DNA of 64,000 nucleotides from Myxococcales bacterium (GTDB lineage Bacteria; Myxococcota_A; UBA9042; JABWCM01), in NCBI GenBank assembly GCA_013360285.1, contig JABWCM010000004.1:1-64000 (forward strand), in the 5' to 3' direction. The position numbers and the translations under genes were made by a program. Below, piece after piece: positions 8,611 through 17,683 of this stretch. The notes beneath the pieces are model-generated. The model was not told the origin of the DNA. It worked only from the letters and a program-made list of their open reading frames with translations, and searched no databases. Within the stretch, counting starts at the first letter, position 1, and every line of letters starts with the position of its first letter.

Positions 8611-10128
8611 TCACGAATGGCGGTCCTGCCGCGATGTCGGGGCAGGCTGGTTTCTTGGCGTCCGATAGGGGGTGTCAAGAAATGCTGCGACCGATTCCGG
8701 AAATGATTTTTGATGGGTGCGCAAAAAGTCGCTCGCCAGGATGGTTGCAATCTGTTTGGATGGATAAACAAGGTCGTTGGTTAAAAACAAAAACAACTCT
8801 TCAGCCAAGGTGGTCAACGCAACCGAGTGCGAGCGGTGGTGGTTTCGATACACCTGGTGGGTGAAATCCGAAAATCGTTGAAATGGTGACCCTCCATTGA
8901 ACATCCATACCAACGTTTCCGCAAAATAACCGCTGTTTCCCACCCGATCCCATAGCTGGGAGAACCGTTTTAAGTGCTGCATCGTAGGAAAGTCCACGTC
9001 GTGGGTACACAACACCTCATACGGAGGAACAGGACTGTACACCATTCCCCAATCTATGTCGTGGCGGGTAATGGGGGCACCTCGCAGGCGTTTCAAAATC
9101 CCCACTTGAATTTCGTGGGGGCCGAGACCTCTCAGGCGATCAAAATCCTGCGCGATGGTGGCGACAGTTTGCCCCGGAAGTCCAAAAATCAGATCGGTAT
9201 GAAGGTGGACTCCGGTGTGTTGATTGAGAAAACGTAGGTTGTCTTCGGCTACGTCGACTTTTTGGCGCCTGCTAATTCGGGCCGACACGTCGGGATCGAA
9301 GGTTTGTATTCCGATTTCAAACTGGAGGGCCGCTTTGGGGAACCGGGATATGACATCCCGAAGTTCTTCGGGAAGACGGTCCGGAATCATTTCGAAATGG
9401 ACAAATAAATCGGGGCGTTGGTGGCTTAAAAAAAACTCCAGGATGGAACGGCTGGTCGCGATATCTAAGTTAAATGTACGGTCTACAAACTTAAATTGTA
9501 AAAGCCCACGGTCCAACAATCGTTTCAACGCCGGCAACAGGTTGTCGATGGGGAATTTTCGCACCGATTTGTCCAACGACGAAAGACAGAATTCACACCG
9601 AAACGGGCACCCACGTGACGCTTCCACATACACCGTTCGCTGGGCAATGTCGGTGTCGGTGTATTCGTCGTACGGCAAAGACAACTCCGAAAGCAACGGC
9701 AGCCCTCCTTCCCAAATGTGCTGAGTTGGGGTGTTTCCCGACAAAATTTGTTCACAGAGCCACGCAAAAACAACTTCTCCTTCACCACGGACCACAAAGT
9801 CCGCAGCGTTGCACACGGGTTGATGTTCGGTTTCGTGGCTGACTTCGGGCCCTCCCAACACCACGGTGATTTCGGGACGGATTTTTTTCAAAAGGAACAC
9901 GATTTCCGTAATGGGGGCCGTGTTCCAGATGTAGACTCCAAACGCAACAATACGAGGATTTTCGGCAAGAATTTCCTCGACGATGTCAATAGGGCGCTGC
10001 CCAATCGTGAACTCTCGGATTTGTGATCGGTCGCGGTAATGTTTGAGATTGGCTCGAAGGTAACGTAACCCAAACGAACAGTGCCCAAATCGGGTGTTCA
10101 GGGTGGAAAGCACAATATCGGCGGGCAT
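8611..10128 (-). CDS. B12-binding-domain radical SAM protein, DUF4080 type
   Basis: A 505-residue radical SAM enzyme. The N-terminus (MPADIVLSTLNTRFGHCSFG) begins a cobalamin-binding Rossmann domain (PRIVAFGVYIWN, VVLGGPEVS). The radical SAM core starts with CPFRCEFC near residue 180, giving the CxxxCxxC iron-sulphur site. The C-terminal third fits the DUF4080 region usual for this family. Members are mostly uncharacterised; some relatives are methyltransferases. It starts 23 bp downstream of the formate dehydrogenase catalytic gene on the same strand, so co-transcription is likely, but a role in formate metabolism is only guessed. The frame extends upstream into the fdhA end; I chose the ATG that begins the conserved family N-terminus. 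Confidence 0.85.
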   Translation of the reverse strand: MPADIVLSTLNTRFGHCSFGLRYLRANLKHYRDRSQIREFTIGQRPIDIVEEILAENPRIVAFGVYIWNTAPITEIVFLLKKIRPEITVVLGGPEVSHETEHQPVCNAADFVVRGEGEVVFAWLCEQILSGNTPTQHIWEGGLPLLSELSLPYDEYTDTDIAQRTVYVEASRGCPFRCEFCLSSLDKSVRKFPIDNLLPALKRLLDRGLLQFKFVDRTFNLDIATSRSILEFFLSHQRPDLFVHFEMIPDRLPEELRDVISRFPKAALQFEIGIQTFDPDVSARISRRQKVDVAEDNLRFLNQHTGVHLHTDLIFGLPGQTVATIAQDFDRLRGLGPHEIQVGILKRLRGAPITRHDIDWGMVYSPVPPYEVLCTHDVDFPTMQHLKRFSQLWDRVGNSGYFAETLVWMFNGGSPFQRFSDFTHQVYRNHHRSHSVALTTLAEELFLFLTNDLVYPSKQIATILASDFLRTHQKSFPESVAAFLDTPYRTPRNQPAPTSRQDRHS

Positions 10129-10150
10129 ACGAAACCTTGATGTGCCGGGG

Positions 10151-12925
10151 TCAACCCCGATGAATAAAGTGGGCGCCGGGGAACGGGGCGGAACCTTTGC
10201 CAAGAGCGACCAGCACAACGTTTGCAGCACACACCTTGTATTCGGCGGTGCCGGTGACCGGGTCGCCGACATCGGTCGTCAGCAAGTTGGCGCGGGCTTC
10301 GGCAAAATGAAACGGCATCCAGATGCTGCCCAATTGCACCTGATGAGACACTGTGGCAATACATTCGACGGACCCGCGCCGAGTAAACACACGTACCCAA
10401 TCCCCCGTTGTGATATTTCGCACCGTTGCGTCGTCGGGGTGGATTTCGATAAACGCTTCGGGTTGTTTTTCGGCCAGTTCCTCTGCCCGCCGAGTTTGAG
10501 TCGCAGCATTATAATGATACAACGTGCGACCGGTTGACAACACGAGTGGGAAGTCGTTGTCGGCATGTTCCGCGGAAGGACGGTAGTCGACTGCGACGAA
10601 TTTACCTTTGCCGCGCAGCACCCCGTCGCGGTGCAAAAAGGTTGTTCCAGGATGGTCCGAAGTGGGGCACGGCCACTGTAATCCCCCTTCCTCATCGAGG
10701 CGGATGTGGCTGATACCACGAAACTTTTCGGTATCTTGCGCCATTTCCGCATAAATGTCGCCGGCCGAATTATACGACCAATCGGCACCACAAAGACGGG
10801 CCAGCGCCACCAGAATTTCCCAGTCCGCCCGGGCTTCACCGGGCGGCGACACGGCCTTTCGGACCCGTTGGACACGGCGTTCTGAATTGGTGAACACACC
10901 CTCTTTTTCGGCAAAACATGCGGCAGGAAACACGACGTCAGCATACCGGAAGGTTTCGTTTGGAAAAATCTCCTGAACAATGACCACTTCCAGGTTTTTC
11001 ATTCTTTCTTCAAGCTCGGCGACATTGGGCTCAGACAACACAATGTCTTCTCCCATCACGAAAAGACCTTTGATCTTACTGCCGATCTTTTTCATCATTT
11101 CGTTTAAGTTAAGACCCTGGGTCGAAGGCAAAGGCACGCCCCACGACTGTTCGTATCGGGCTCGGGTCTGCGGGTCATCTGCCCGTTGGTACCCGGGGTA
11201 AAACACCGGGGTCGCTCCCGCATCGTTGGCGCCTTGGACGTTGTTCTGGCCACGCAAAGGATTCATGCCGGCCGACGGTTTACCCAAATGGCCGGTCATC
11301 AAAACAAGGTTCGACAACGCGTAAACATTGTCGGTTCCGTGAGAATGCTCAGTGATTCCAAGGGTGTAATAGATCCCTGCTTTGGGGGTGGTTGCGTAAA
11401 GGCGGGCGGTCCACCGGATGTCTTCCGCAGAAATTCCCGTCACGTTTTCCGCTTCTTCGGGGGTGTACGCCAACACGGTTTCCAAAACCCGATCAAAACC
11501 TTCGGTTTGCCCGTTGATAAATGACTCATCACACAGGCCTTCGGTGACAATCACGTTCGCCATGGCGTTGAGCAGCCAAACGTCGGTGCCGGGTTTGAGC
11601 TGCAAATGCCGGGTTGCGTGGTCCGCAAGCCAAATTTTACGGGGATCCGCCACAACAAGGGTAGCTCCTCGGCGCATCGCCCGTTTCATCTCCATCGCGA
11701 TGACCGGGTGGGCTTCGGTGGTGTTGCTGCCGATGACGAACAAAAAGTCGGCGTTTCGGATTTCGCCGATGCTGTTGGTCATAGCTCCGGCTCCAAACGT
11801 TGTGACCAGACCGGCCACGGTGGGAGCGTGTCACGTCGCTGCGCATTGATGTACGTTGTTCGTAAAAAACACCGCCCGCGATAACTTTTGCACCAGGTAG
11901 TTTTCTTCCACGGTGCATCGGGACGACGACACAAATCCCAGCGCATCGGCGCCGTGTTTGTCCCGAACCTCCATCAGTCGTTTGGCGGCGGTGGTCAACG
12001 CTTCCTCCCAAGTCGCGGGATGAAGCAGGCCATCCGTGCGGCGGACCAATGGGGTTGTCAAACGTTCTGGATGGTCGATGAATTGATAAGCAAATCGACC
12101 TTTTACGCACAAATTGCCGTCGTTGGTCGTCGATCCGGGCGGTGGGGCGGTGATCTGTACCACTTTGCCGCGCCCGTGGTTGGCCTTTTTGTCTACATGG
12201 AGGTCCAACTGGCAACCCACGCCGCAGTAGTTGCACGTTGTACGGACTTTTTCCAGTTGGGACCGAGGGGGAGCGTCCATCCGGGTCGGGAGAACCGCCG
12301 CCATGGCGCCCGTGGGACAGATGTCGACGCAGCCGCCGCATAACTCACAATCCGTATCCCTTAACTGATGGTGGTCGACCGTCGCGATGGTGGTTTCTGG
12401 GCCACGATAAGCCAAAGTAATCGCGCTGGCAGCTTCGATTTCCTCGCAATAACGGGTGCACTTGGCACACAAAATACATTTGTCGGCTGAAAAAGTCAGA
12501 AACCGGTTGTCGTCGGTATCCCGACCCGTGCGTAACGGTTCCACGTGTTGCCAGTGTGTCGGTGCATGGTACACGTCAGCGAGGGCGTGTAGCTCACAGG
12601 GACTGTGGCGTTCACATTGGGTACGGTCACTTGGGTGATCGGTAAGATAAAGGCCCAAGAGTGTTTGACGGTGTTTGTTGACCTTTTCTGATTTGGAGCG
12701 GACGACCATCCCCGGTGTGGCAGGTGTGGCACATGACGGAACCATCCGCCTTTGCCCTTCGACCTCCACCAGACACAATCGGCAAGCCCCGGCGGGTTCA
12801 AGGCGTGGGTCGTGACACAACGCGGGAATATCCACACCTTGCCGTTGAGCGACATCCAAAAGGGTGTCACCAGGGTAGACGTCTACGAGGCGCCCATCCA
12901 AAGTCACACATGCTTTTTCAGTCAT
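10151..12925 (-). CDS. fdhA: Formate dehydrogenase catalytic subunit, selenocysteine-containing
   Basis: NuoG-like alpha subunit of a soluble NAD-linked formate dehydrogenase, 924 residues with the in-frame UGA (codon 365) read as selenocysteine. In order: [2Fe-2S] domain (C37, C48, C51, C65); His/Cys cluster region (HPSDRTQCERHSPC); two [4Fe-4S] ferredoxin motifs (CILCAKC..C, CELCGGC..C); the molybdopterin domain with CNYCGVGC; then the active site NNVHQCAAT-Sec-HAPTVAGL. The last fits the E. coli FdhF pattern (DCCARV-Sec-HGPSVAGL). The C-terminal molydopterin-dinucleotide-binding part ends near the stop. The usual HxxxCxxC ligand set has Arg for its first Cys (HPSDR). The ATG follows GAGGAG and overlaps the fdhB stop by 8 bp, implying coupled translation. 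A UGA-terminated reading would split it into two false genes. fdhD and selABC are not in the window. Confidence 0.93.
11803..11833 (-). promoter_or_regulatory. UGA selenocysteine codon and SECIS hairpin of fdhA
   Basis: Downstream of the UGA the mRNA reads a 13-nt spacer and then the stem-loop UGGCC-GGUCU-GGUCA. The GGUC of the loop occupies +19 to +22 after the UGA. E. coli fdhF has its SelB-binding GGUC loop at the same place. The stem is 5 bp with one G-U pair. Confidence 0.88.
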
Positions 12926-14501
12926 GGCCAAACTCCTCAGGAAAATAGTGAAGGGCACTTTCCAGCGGCAACGGTGCTGCCTGCCCGAGCCCACATATCG
13001 ATCCTTCTTTCATTTGCCACACGATGTCCTCGGCTGTCGACCGTGAAAACGAGCCGGGCTTGTCCTGATTGGATCGAAGGGCGGTATGAAGCCAGCGGGT
13101 CCCAATGCGACACGGGGCGCACTGACCGCAACTTTCGGCTTCAAAAAACCGGAGTTGGTCCAAAGTGGCGGAAACAATACTGGCCTCGGTATTGAGTACA
13201 ACCACTCCGGCTGATCCGAGCATAGACCCGATGTCGGCAAGATGTTTGAAGTCCAGTGGTAAGTGACTGAAACGCATCGGTAAAAAACCGGAGCTGGCGC
13301 CGCCGGGAGAAAAGGCTTTGGGGGTACCGATCGGTCCGCCGGCCGTGTCGATCAGTTCATCCAAGGTGATTCCAAGTGGCAATTCATACACCCCCGGAGC
13401 GTGTACATGGCCGGAAATACAATACAATTTGGTGCCTGGCTGGGTACGACCAAGGTCGCGAAACCATTGGGCACCAAATTGGATGAGGGCCGGGACACAC
13501 GCGATGGTCTCGACGTTGTGAATCAAGGTTGGTTTTTTGAATAAACCCGAGGTGGTGGGAAAGGGTGGTTTTAGCCGAGGCATTCCACGTTTTCCTTCAA
13601 GGGCCTCAAGCAACGCCGTTTCTTCGCCACAAATATACGCTCCATCGCCCGCATGCAGATGAAAACGGATGTTCCCGTATACGCTGGTGGCCTCGGCTTG
13701 CCGGGTGAGGTGTTCGACAGCGGCCCATGGGTGTTCAAATTCACCACGTAAATAACAATAAACATCGGTGGCCCCGGTGACCCACGCGGCGATGGCAAGG
13801 CCTTCGATGACCAGATCAGGACGCCTAATTAAAAGTTCACGGTCCTTAAATGTGCCGGGTTCGCCCTCATCGGCATTGAGTACTACATATTTCTGCGGGC
13901 TGGTTTCGGCGGCAACGGCGCGCCACTTTACGCCTGCGGGAAAACCGGCGCCTCCACGCCCCTGGAGGCCCGAGTCGGTGATCAGATCGAGAATCGGTTT
14001 CGCCCCGATCGATTTTGCCCGTTCAAACCACGTACCTAAGGGCTCTTGTTGTTCACTTAAACGAAAGACGGAACGACAGGGGTCTAACTTTTCTGGGCCG
14101 ATGGTTCCAAGACAAATAGTGGACGGTCGGGTCGGTGTATCCGGCGTGTTGAGGGCCATTGTAATGTCATCCACCGTTGCGCGAGGCACCGTGCGGCGAA
14201 AAACAAGAGCGGCTGCGGGTTGATCACACATGGCCAAGCAAGAACACGGCGCGGCGGAAACCCCGGAAGCTGCAAGTGACGTAAGTAACGCATCGGCTCC
14301 GCCAAGACTGCAGGACAGACCAGTGCAGACACGTACGTGGGTGTCCGTATCGGCAAGTAAATGATAAAAGCTGCCTACACCAAACACGGTGGCGGCCGGG
14401 ACGTGGGTTTGCCGGGCCACGGTTTCCGAGGTACCGGATTTGAGTCCACCTTGGCTTCTTAGGTGTTCCAGAACGTCTGGTGATGAACGTGGGCGTGACA
14501 T
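12918..14501 (-). CDS. fdhB: Formate dehydrogenase diaphorase subunit, fused NuoE-NuoF type
   Basis: A 527-residue protein that passes electrons from FdhA to NAD(P). Residues about 1-125 are a NuoE-like thioredoxin-fold [2Fe-2S] domain with Cys pairs CTGLSC and CSCLAMC. From about 160 it is NuoF-like: FMN site GRGGAGFPAGVKW, NADH site GDGAYICGEETALLEALEG, and the [4Fe-4S] motif ESCGQCAPCRIGT near residue 450. The fusion is known in soluble formate dehydrogenases and bidirectional hydrogenases. It is the first gene of the operon; its stop overlaps the fdhA start by 8 bp. The intergenic region to the divergent membrane-protein gene should hold the promoter. Confidence 0.9.
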   Translation of the reverse strand: MSRPRSSPDVLEHLRSQGGLKSGTSETVARQTHVPAATVFGVGSFYHLLADTDTHVRVCTGLSCSLGGADALLTSLAASGVSAAPCSCLAMCDQPAAALVFRRTVPRATVDDITMALNTPDTPTRPSTICLGTIGPEKLDPCRSVFRLSEQQEPLGTWFERAKSIGAKPILDLITDSGLQGRGGAGFPAGVKWRAVAAETSPQKYVVLNADEGEPGTFKDRELLIRRPDLVIEGLAIAAWVTGATDVYCYLRGEFEHPWAAVEHLTRQAEATSVYGNIRFHLHAGDGAYICGEETALLEALEGKRGMPRLKPPFPTTSGLFKKPTLIHNVETIACVPALIQFGAQWFRDLGRTQPGTKLYCISGHVHAPGVYELPLGITLDELIDTAGGPIGTPKAFSPGGASSGFLPMRFSHLPLDFKHLADIGSMLGSAGVVVLNTEASIVSATLDQLRFFEAESCGQCAPCRIGTRWLHTALRSNQDKPGSFSRSTAEDIVWQMKEGSICGLGQAAPLPLESALHYFPEEFGHD

Positions 14502-14702
14502 GGTGCTCCGAAGAGGTGCAAATTCGAAAGCGTCCCTGGAAAACTCCAGGTTCTATATGGAGAGCATGCCACAAAACGGTTGGGGGATCCAAGTCAGGCG
14601 TTGTGGGGCGTTGCAGTGTAATCGGGTGTGATTGACACGGACTGACGTGCTCTTTTAAGGTCCACACCTGTTGAAGAACGGTTGCACACGATAAGGACTG
14701 AT

Positions 14703-16433
14703 GTGGAACAATTTCGAAGGGCCATGGCGGGTTTGTGGAGCAGTTCGGTGTTTTTGCTGCTGCCCTCCGGTGTGGTGATTTTGTTGGGAGCGTGGTTTGT
14801 CGCGGATCCGGATGGTGCGTGGCACCGTGATTGGTCCTATTTTCACCACCAGGCCCATGTGGCGATTGAGGCGGTTTGGGGTGGGCGGCCCCCGGATCTG
14901 AATCCGTGGCATTGCGCCGGCACCGATATGACAGAAAACCCCCAAGGGTTCACGTCGTCACCGCTGTTTATCTTGCCGCTGTTATTTGGACCTGCGTTGG
15001 GGATGCGTCTCGCCGTGCTCGTCATGTTGGCGGTAGGCGGGGCGGGAATGGCTTGGGCGCTTGGCCGTCAAGGACTTGGAAAACCCGCAGCGATGGTCGG
15101 GGGGCTCTTGTGGGCACTGACCCCGTTTTTTTCGGTCCACTTGTCCGAAGGCCACGTTCCTTTTGCGGGATTTGCTCTGTTGCCGCTTGGATTGGCTTTG
15201 GCCCGGTATGCCGAAGAAGGAACAGATGGCCGTCAGTGGTTTTTGCGTACCTGGGGGCTCGGCGCGGTGATGGGGGCACAATTGACATTCGGCGGGGTGT
15301 ATGCGGTTTCCTTTGCGGCACTATTGCTCACTTTAGATGGCGTATGGCGTACTTTGCGCACCCGTTCATCAAGACCTGTGGCGACGGTGATGTTGGCCGG
15401 AACCGGGGCGGCGTTGTTTGGGTTACCCCAACTGTTGCCTTCGGCCGACCTAATGCTGCGATTTCCGCGGCGACCGGTTCATACCGATCGATTGGATTTG
15501 TCGTTGTGGTTTGACTCATTGTTCTCAAGGCATGTCGGGACCGAACGAATATCTGGGCACCCATTCGATTGGCCGGAGTACGTGATCCATCCCGGGGTAA
15601 TAACCTTGATTCTGGCTGGATTTGGTGTGTGGGTGAGTAGCCGTCGTCGCAATGTCCGAAGTGCCTTGCCAACCGCTCTACTCGTCGTACTGGGTGGTTG
15701 GGCCATGTTGGGGGATGTTTCGTTTGGGTTGGACGGCCTTCGCCGGGCGTTGCCGGTCATTGGCGATTTACGCGTTCCAAGCCGGTTTGGGATTTTTTTG
15801 GTGTGCGGTCTGTGTGTGTTGGCGGCAGTTGCGGTGGATCGAGCTCTGGCTGGTGGAGGCCGACTGAAGTGCCTAGGAGTGATTTTGGCGGTGGTTGCAG
15901 TGGTCGAACTGTGGACTCTGGATATTGCCTGGCTCCGTGCGGCACCGACCGGTCGCGAAGTCGTGTCGGGTGCCACAGAAGTGCCTCTGACGGCGGGAAT
16001 GCTTTTGGACGCACCCAACCGTATCGCGTTGGCTCCAGAACTACGCCATGTGATCTCCAACTGTTATGAACCTGGTCCCCATTTTGTGCCGATAGCAATC
16101 CTTAAGAAAGAACCCACGCCATTTCTTTTGCCCGACGTCGGGTCCGGCGTGCCCGAGGTGGTTGGGTTTGTCCCCGGAAGAATGGAATTTTGGGCGGCGG
16201 ATCCATTCTCGGTTGTCATCGCCCAAAGTTACCATGAGAGATGGCAAAGTGAGGGAGCAACCGTTTCACCGGCCCCCGGTGGGTTGATGCGCATCGGTAG
16301 TGATGGCGGATTTGTGACGTTGACCTACTCCAATCCGCAGCGTTGGTGGGGTTTGGGCGGAGCATTGGGCGCTGCGGTGTTGTGGTTGGCGGTCTATGTC
16401 AGCCGTAAACGGATGTTGAGCACCACTACGTGA
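14703..16433 (+). CDS. Polytopic membrane protein, GT-C glycosyltransferase-like
   Basis: A predicted inner-membrane protein of 576 residues with about 10-12 hydrophobic helices, the first at SSVFLLLPSGVVILLGAWFV. After helix 1 there is a large loop with WHRDWSYFHHQAHVAIEAVW and PWHCAGTDMTENPQG. An acidic/aromatic first loop is common in GT-C enzymes and YfhO-like proteins, but I see no decisive motif. A soluble domain of about 130 residues precedes the last helix (WWGLGGALGAAVLWLAVYV). I chose the GTG preceded by AAGGACT; a TTG seven codons upstream is possible. The radical SAM gene begins 31 bp downstream, so the pair is probably an operon. Confidence 0.7.
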   Translation: MEQFRRAMAGLWSSSVFLLLPSGVVILLGAWFVADPDGAWHRDWSYFHHQAHVAIEAVWGGRPPDLNPWHCAGTDMTENPQGFTSSPLFILPLLFGPALGMRLAVLVMLAVGGAGMAWALGRQGLGKPAAMVGGLLWALTPFFSVHLSEGHVPFAGFALLPLGLALARYAEEGTDGRQWFLRTWGLGAVMGAQLTFGGVYAVSFAALLLTLDGVWRTLRTRSSRPVATVMLAGTGAALFGLPQLLPSADLMLRFPRRPVHTDRLDLSLWFDSLFSRHVGTERISGHPFDWPEYVIHPGVITLILAGFGVWVSSRRRNVRSALPTALLVVLGGWAMLGDVSFGLDGLRRALPVIGDLRVPSRFGIFLVCGLCVLAAVAVDRALAGGGRLKCLGVILAVVAVVELWTLDIAWLRAAPTGREVVSGATEVPLTAGMLLDAPNRIALAPELRHVISNCYEPGPHFVPIAILKKEPTPFLLPDVGSGVPEVVGFVPGRMEFWAADPFSVVIAQSYHERWQSEGATVSPAPGGLMRIGSDGGFVTLTYSNPQRWWGLGGALGAAVLWLAVYVSRKRMLSTTT

Positions 16434-16464
16434 CTGCGGGTGTGGATTTCGGTATCCTGTTTCC

Positions 16465-17622
16465 GTGGCAAATATTGGATACATACAAGTCGTTCGGCAT
16501 TGTAATCACTTCTGTGGGTTTTGTTCTAACCCAACCACACCGTATGTACATACGTTTGAATCGATGCGTGCCCTAGTCGATGACCTCAAGGACCGCAATT
16601 ATTTTGGCGTTATCCTGACCGGGGGAGAGCCGACCTTACACCCGGAACTGCCCAAAATCGCTGAGTATGCACGTGCGCAGGGACTACACGTGCGGATGAT
16701 CACAAACGGATGGCGTCTTGCAGAGCCCGACTTTGCCTCCCAGTTGGCAGATGCAGGCCTTCAGCATGTCCATGTATCTGTTTATTCGGTGCGTCCGGAG
16801 ATCGAAGAGAAACTGCGAGGTGTCGCCGGTACCCTGCCGCGGGCTTTTCAGGCGGTTGATTTGGTTTCTCGTCTTGGGATGACGGTCGACATCAATTGTG
16901 TCATCAATCGGCTCAACGCCGATCATCTGGATGAAAACATTGATTATTGGATACGTAATCACCCACAAGTGCGCCATTTTGTCTGGAATAACCTGGATCC
17001 ATCGATGGGGCGTGCCGAAGTCAATCAGGCGCAGTTTGTTCCGCGGCTTCGGGATTTTGAAGTATCGCTGCACCGTGCGCTGAAACGGTTGGCCGAAACA
17101 GGGCGTACGTTTCGGGTGGAAAAGGTGCCCCTTTGTTATATGACTGAGTTTGCGTGGGCGAGTACCGAGACCCGTAAAATTATCAAAGGCGAAGAACGGA
17201 TCGTACATTTTCTTGATGAGAAACAGACGGTTCGACAAACAGAATGGGACCACCTGTACGCGGAGGCGTGTTCGATTTGTAGTCTGCGAACGATTTGCGG
17301 CGGGTTGTTTGATCGCGGTAATGCCTATGATCCAAACGAGCTGTATCCGTTATTTGTGCCGCTTCGTTCCGTGGTGGAGAAAGTATTGTCCGACCGTTCC
17401 GACCCATCGTTTTCCGGACAAAGTTACCAAGATTGGCTCCAAAGTTTTCGGCTACGCCTAACCGACGCCCGATCCGAGTGGGAACGAACAAAAACGAACA
17501 CGATTCCGGTGGGTCAGGTTACCGATGAAGGGCAAAGGTTGTACCTAAAGAAGCGGCGGGCAGAGGCACGACGAGCGGGGCAGTTGGGGATCCGCATGGA
17601 GTTAGAGAGTCAGCGGAAATAA
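16465..17622 (+). CDS. Radical SAM protein
   Basis: A 385-residue enzyme with GTG start. The site C13-NHF-C17-GF-C20 binds the SAM-cleaving iron-sulphur cluster, ILTGGEPTLHPEL is the GGE SAM-binding motif, and HVHVSVYS fits a later barrel strand. Near residue 270 a second Cys cluster (CSICSLRTICGG) resembles a short SPASM/twitch auxiliary site. The substrate is unknown. The preceding membrane protein is 31 bp away. The last codons (ESQRK, stop) match the R2 terminus GTCAGCGGAAATA, so the native C-terminus may have been replaced by a repeat fragment. Confidence 0.85.
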   Translation: MANIGYIQVVRHCNHFCGFCSNPTTPYVHTFESMRALVDDLKDRNYFGVILTGGEPTLHPELPKIAEYARAQGLHVRMITNGWRLAEPDFASQLADAGLQHVHVSVYSVRPEIEEKLRGVAGTLPRAFQAVDLVSRLGMTVDINCVINRLNADHLDENIDYWIRNHPQVRHFVWNNLDPSMGRAEVNQAQFVPRLRDFEVSLHRALKRLAETGRTFRVEKVPLCYMTEFAWASTETRKIIKGEERIVHFLDEKQTVRQTEWDHLYAEACSICSLRTICGGLFDRGNAYDPNELYPLFVPLRSVVEKVLSDRSDPSFSGQSYQDWLQSFRLRLTDARSEWERTKTNTIPVGQVTDEGQRLYLKKRRAEARRAGQLGIRMELESQRK

Positions 17623-17624
17623 GG
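17602..17624 (+). repeat. Solo R2 terminus at a stop codon
   Basis: TTAGAGAGTCAGCGGAAATA matches the R2 left end (GAGAGGGTCAGCGGAAATAG) with one base change. No R2 core follows. It encodes the last residues and the stop of the radical SAM gene. Confidence 0.6.
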
Positions 17625-17683
17625 AAGTGGCCCTCTCAGGCGAACCGTCGCGTACACGATGACGCCGACCCTTCCTGTGAACG

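Noticed and set aside
11803-11833. Frameshift or nonsense mutation splitting fdhA into two genes
   Set aside because: The frame is the same on both sides, the stop is UGA at the known Sec position, and a SECIS hairpin follows.
10279-12341. Alternative-frame minus-strand proteins of 233-234 residues within fdhA
   Set aside because: They overlap the conserved fdhA reading frame throughout and show no family features.
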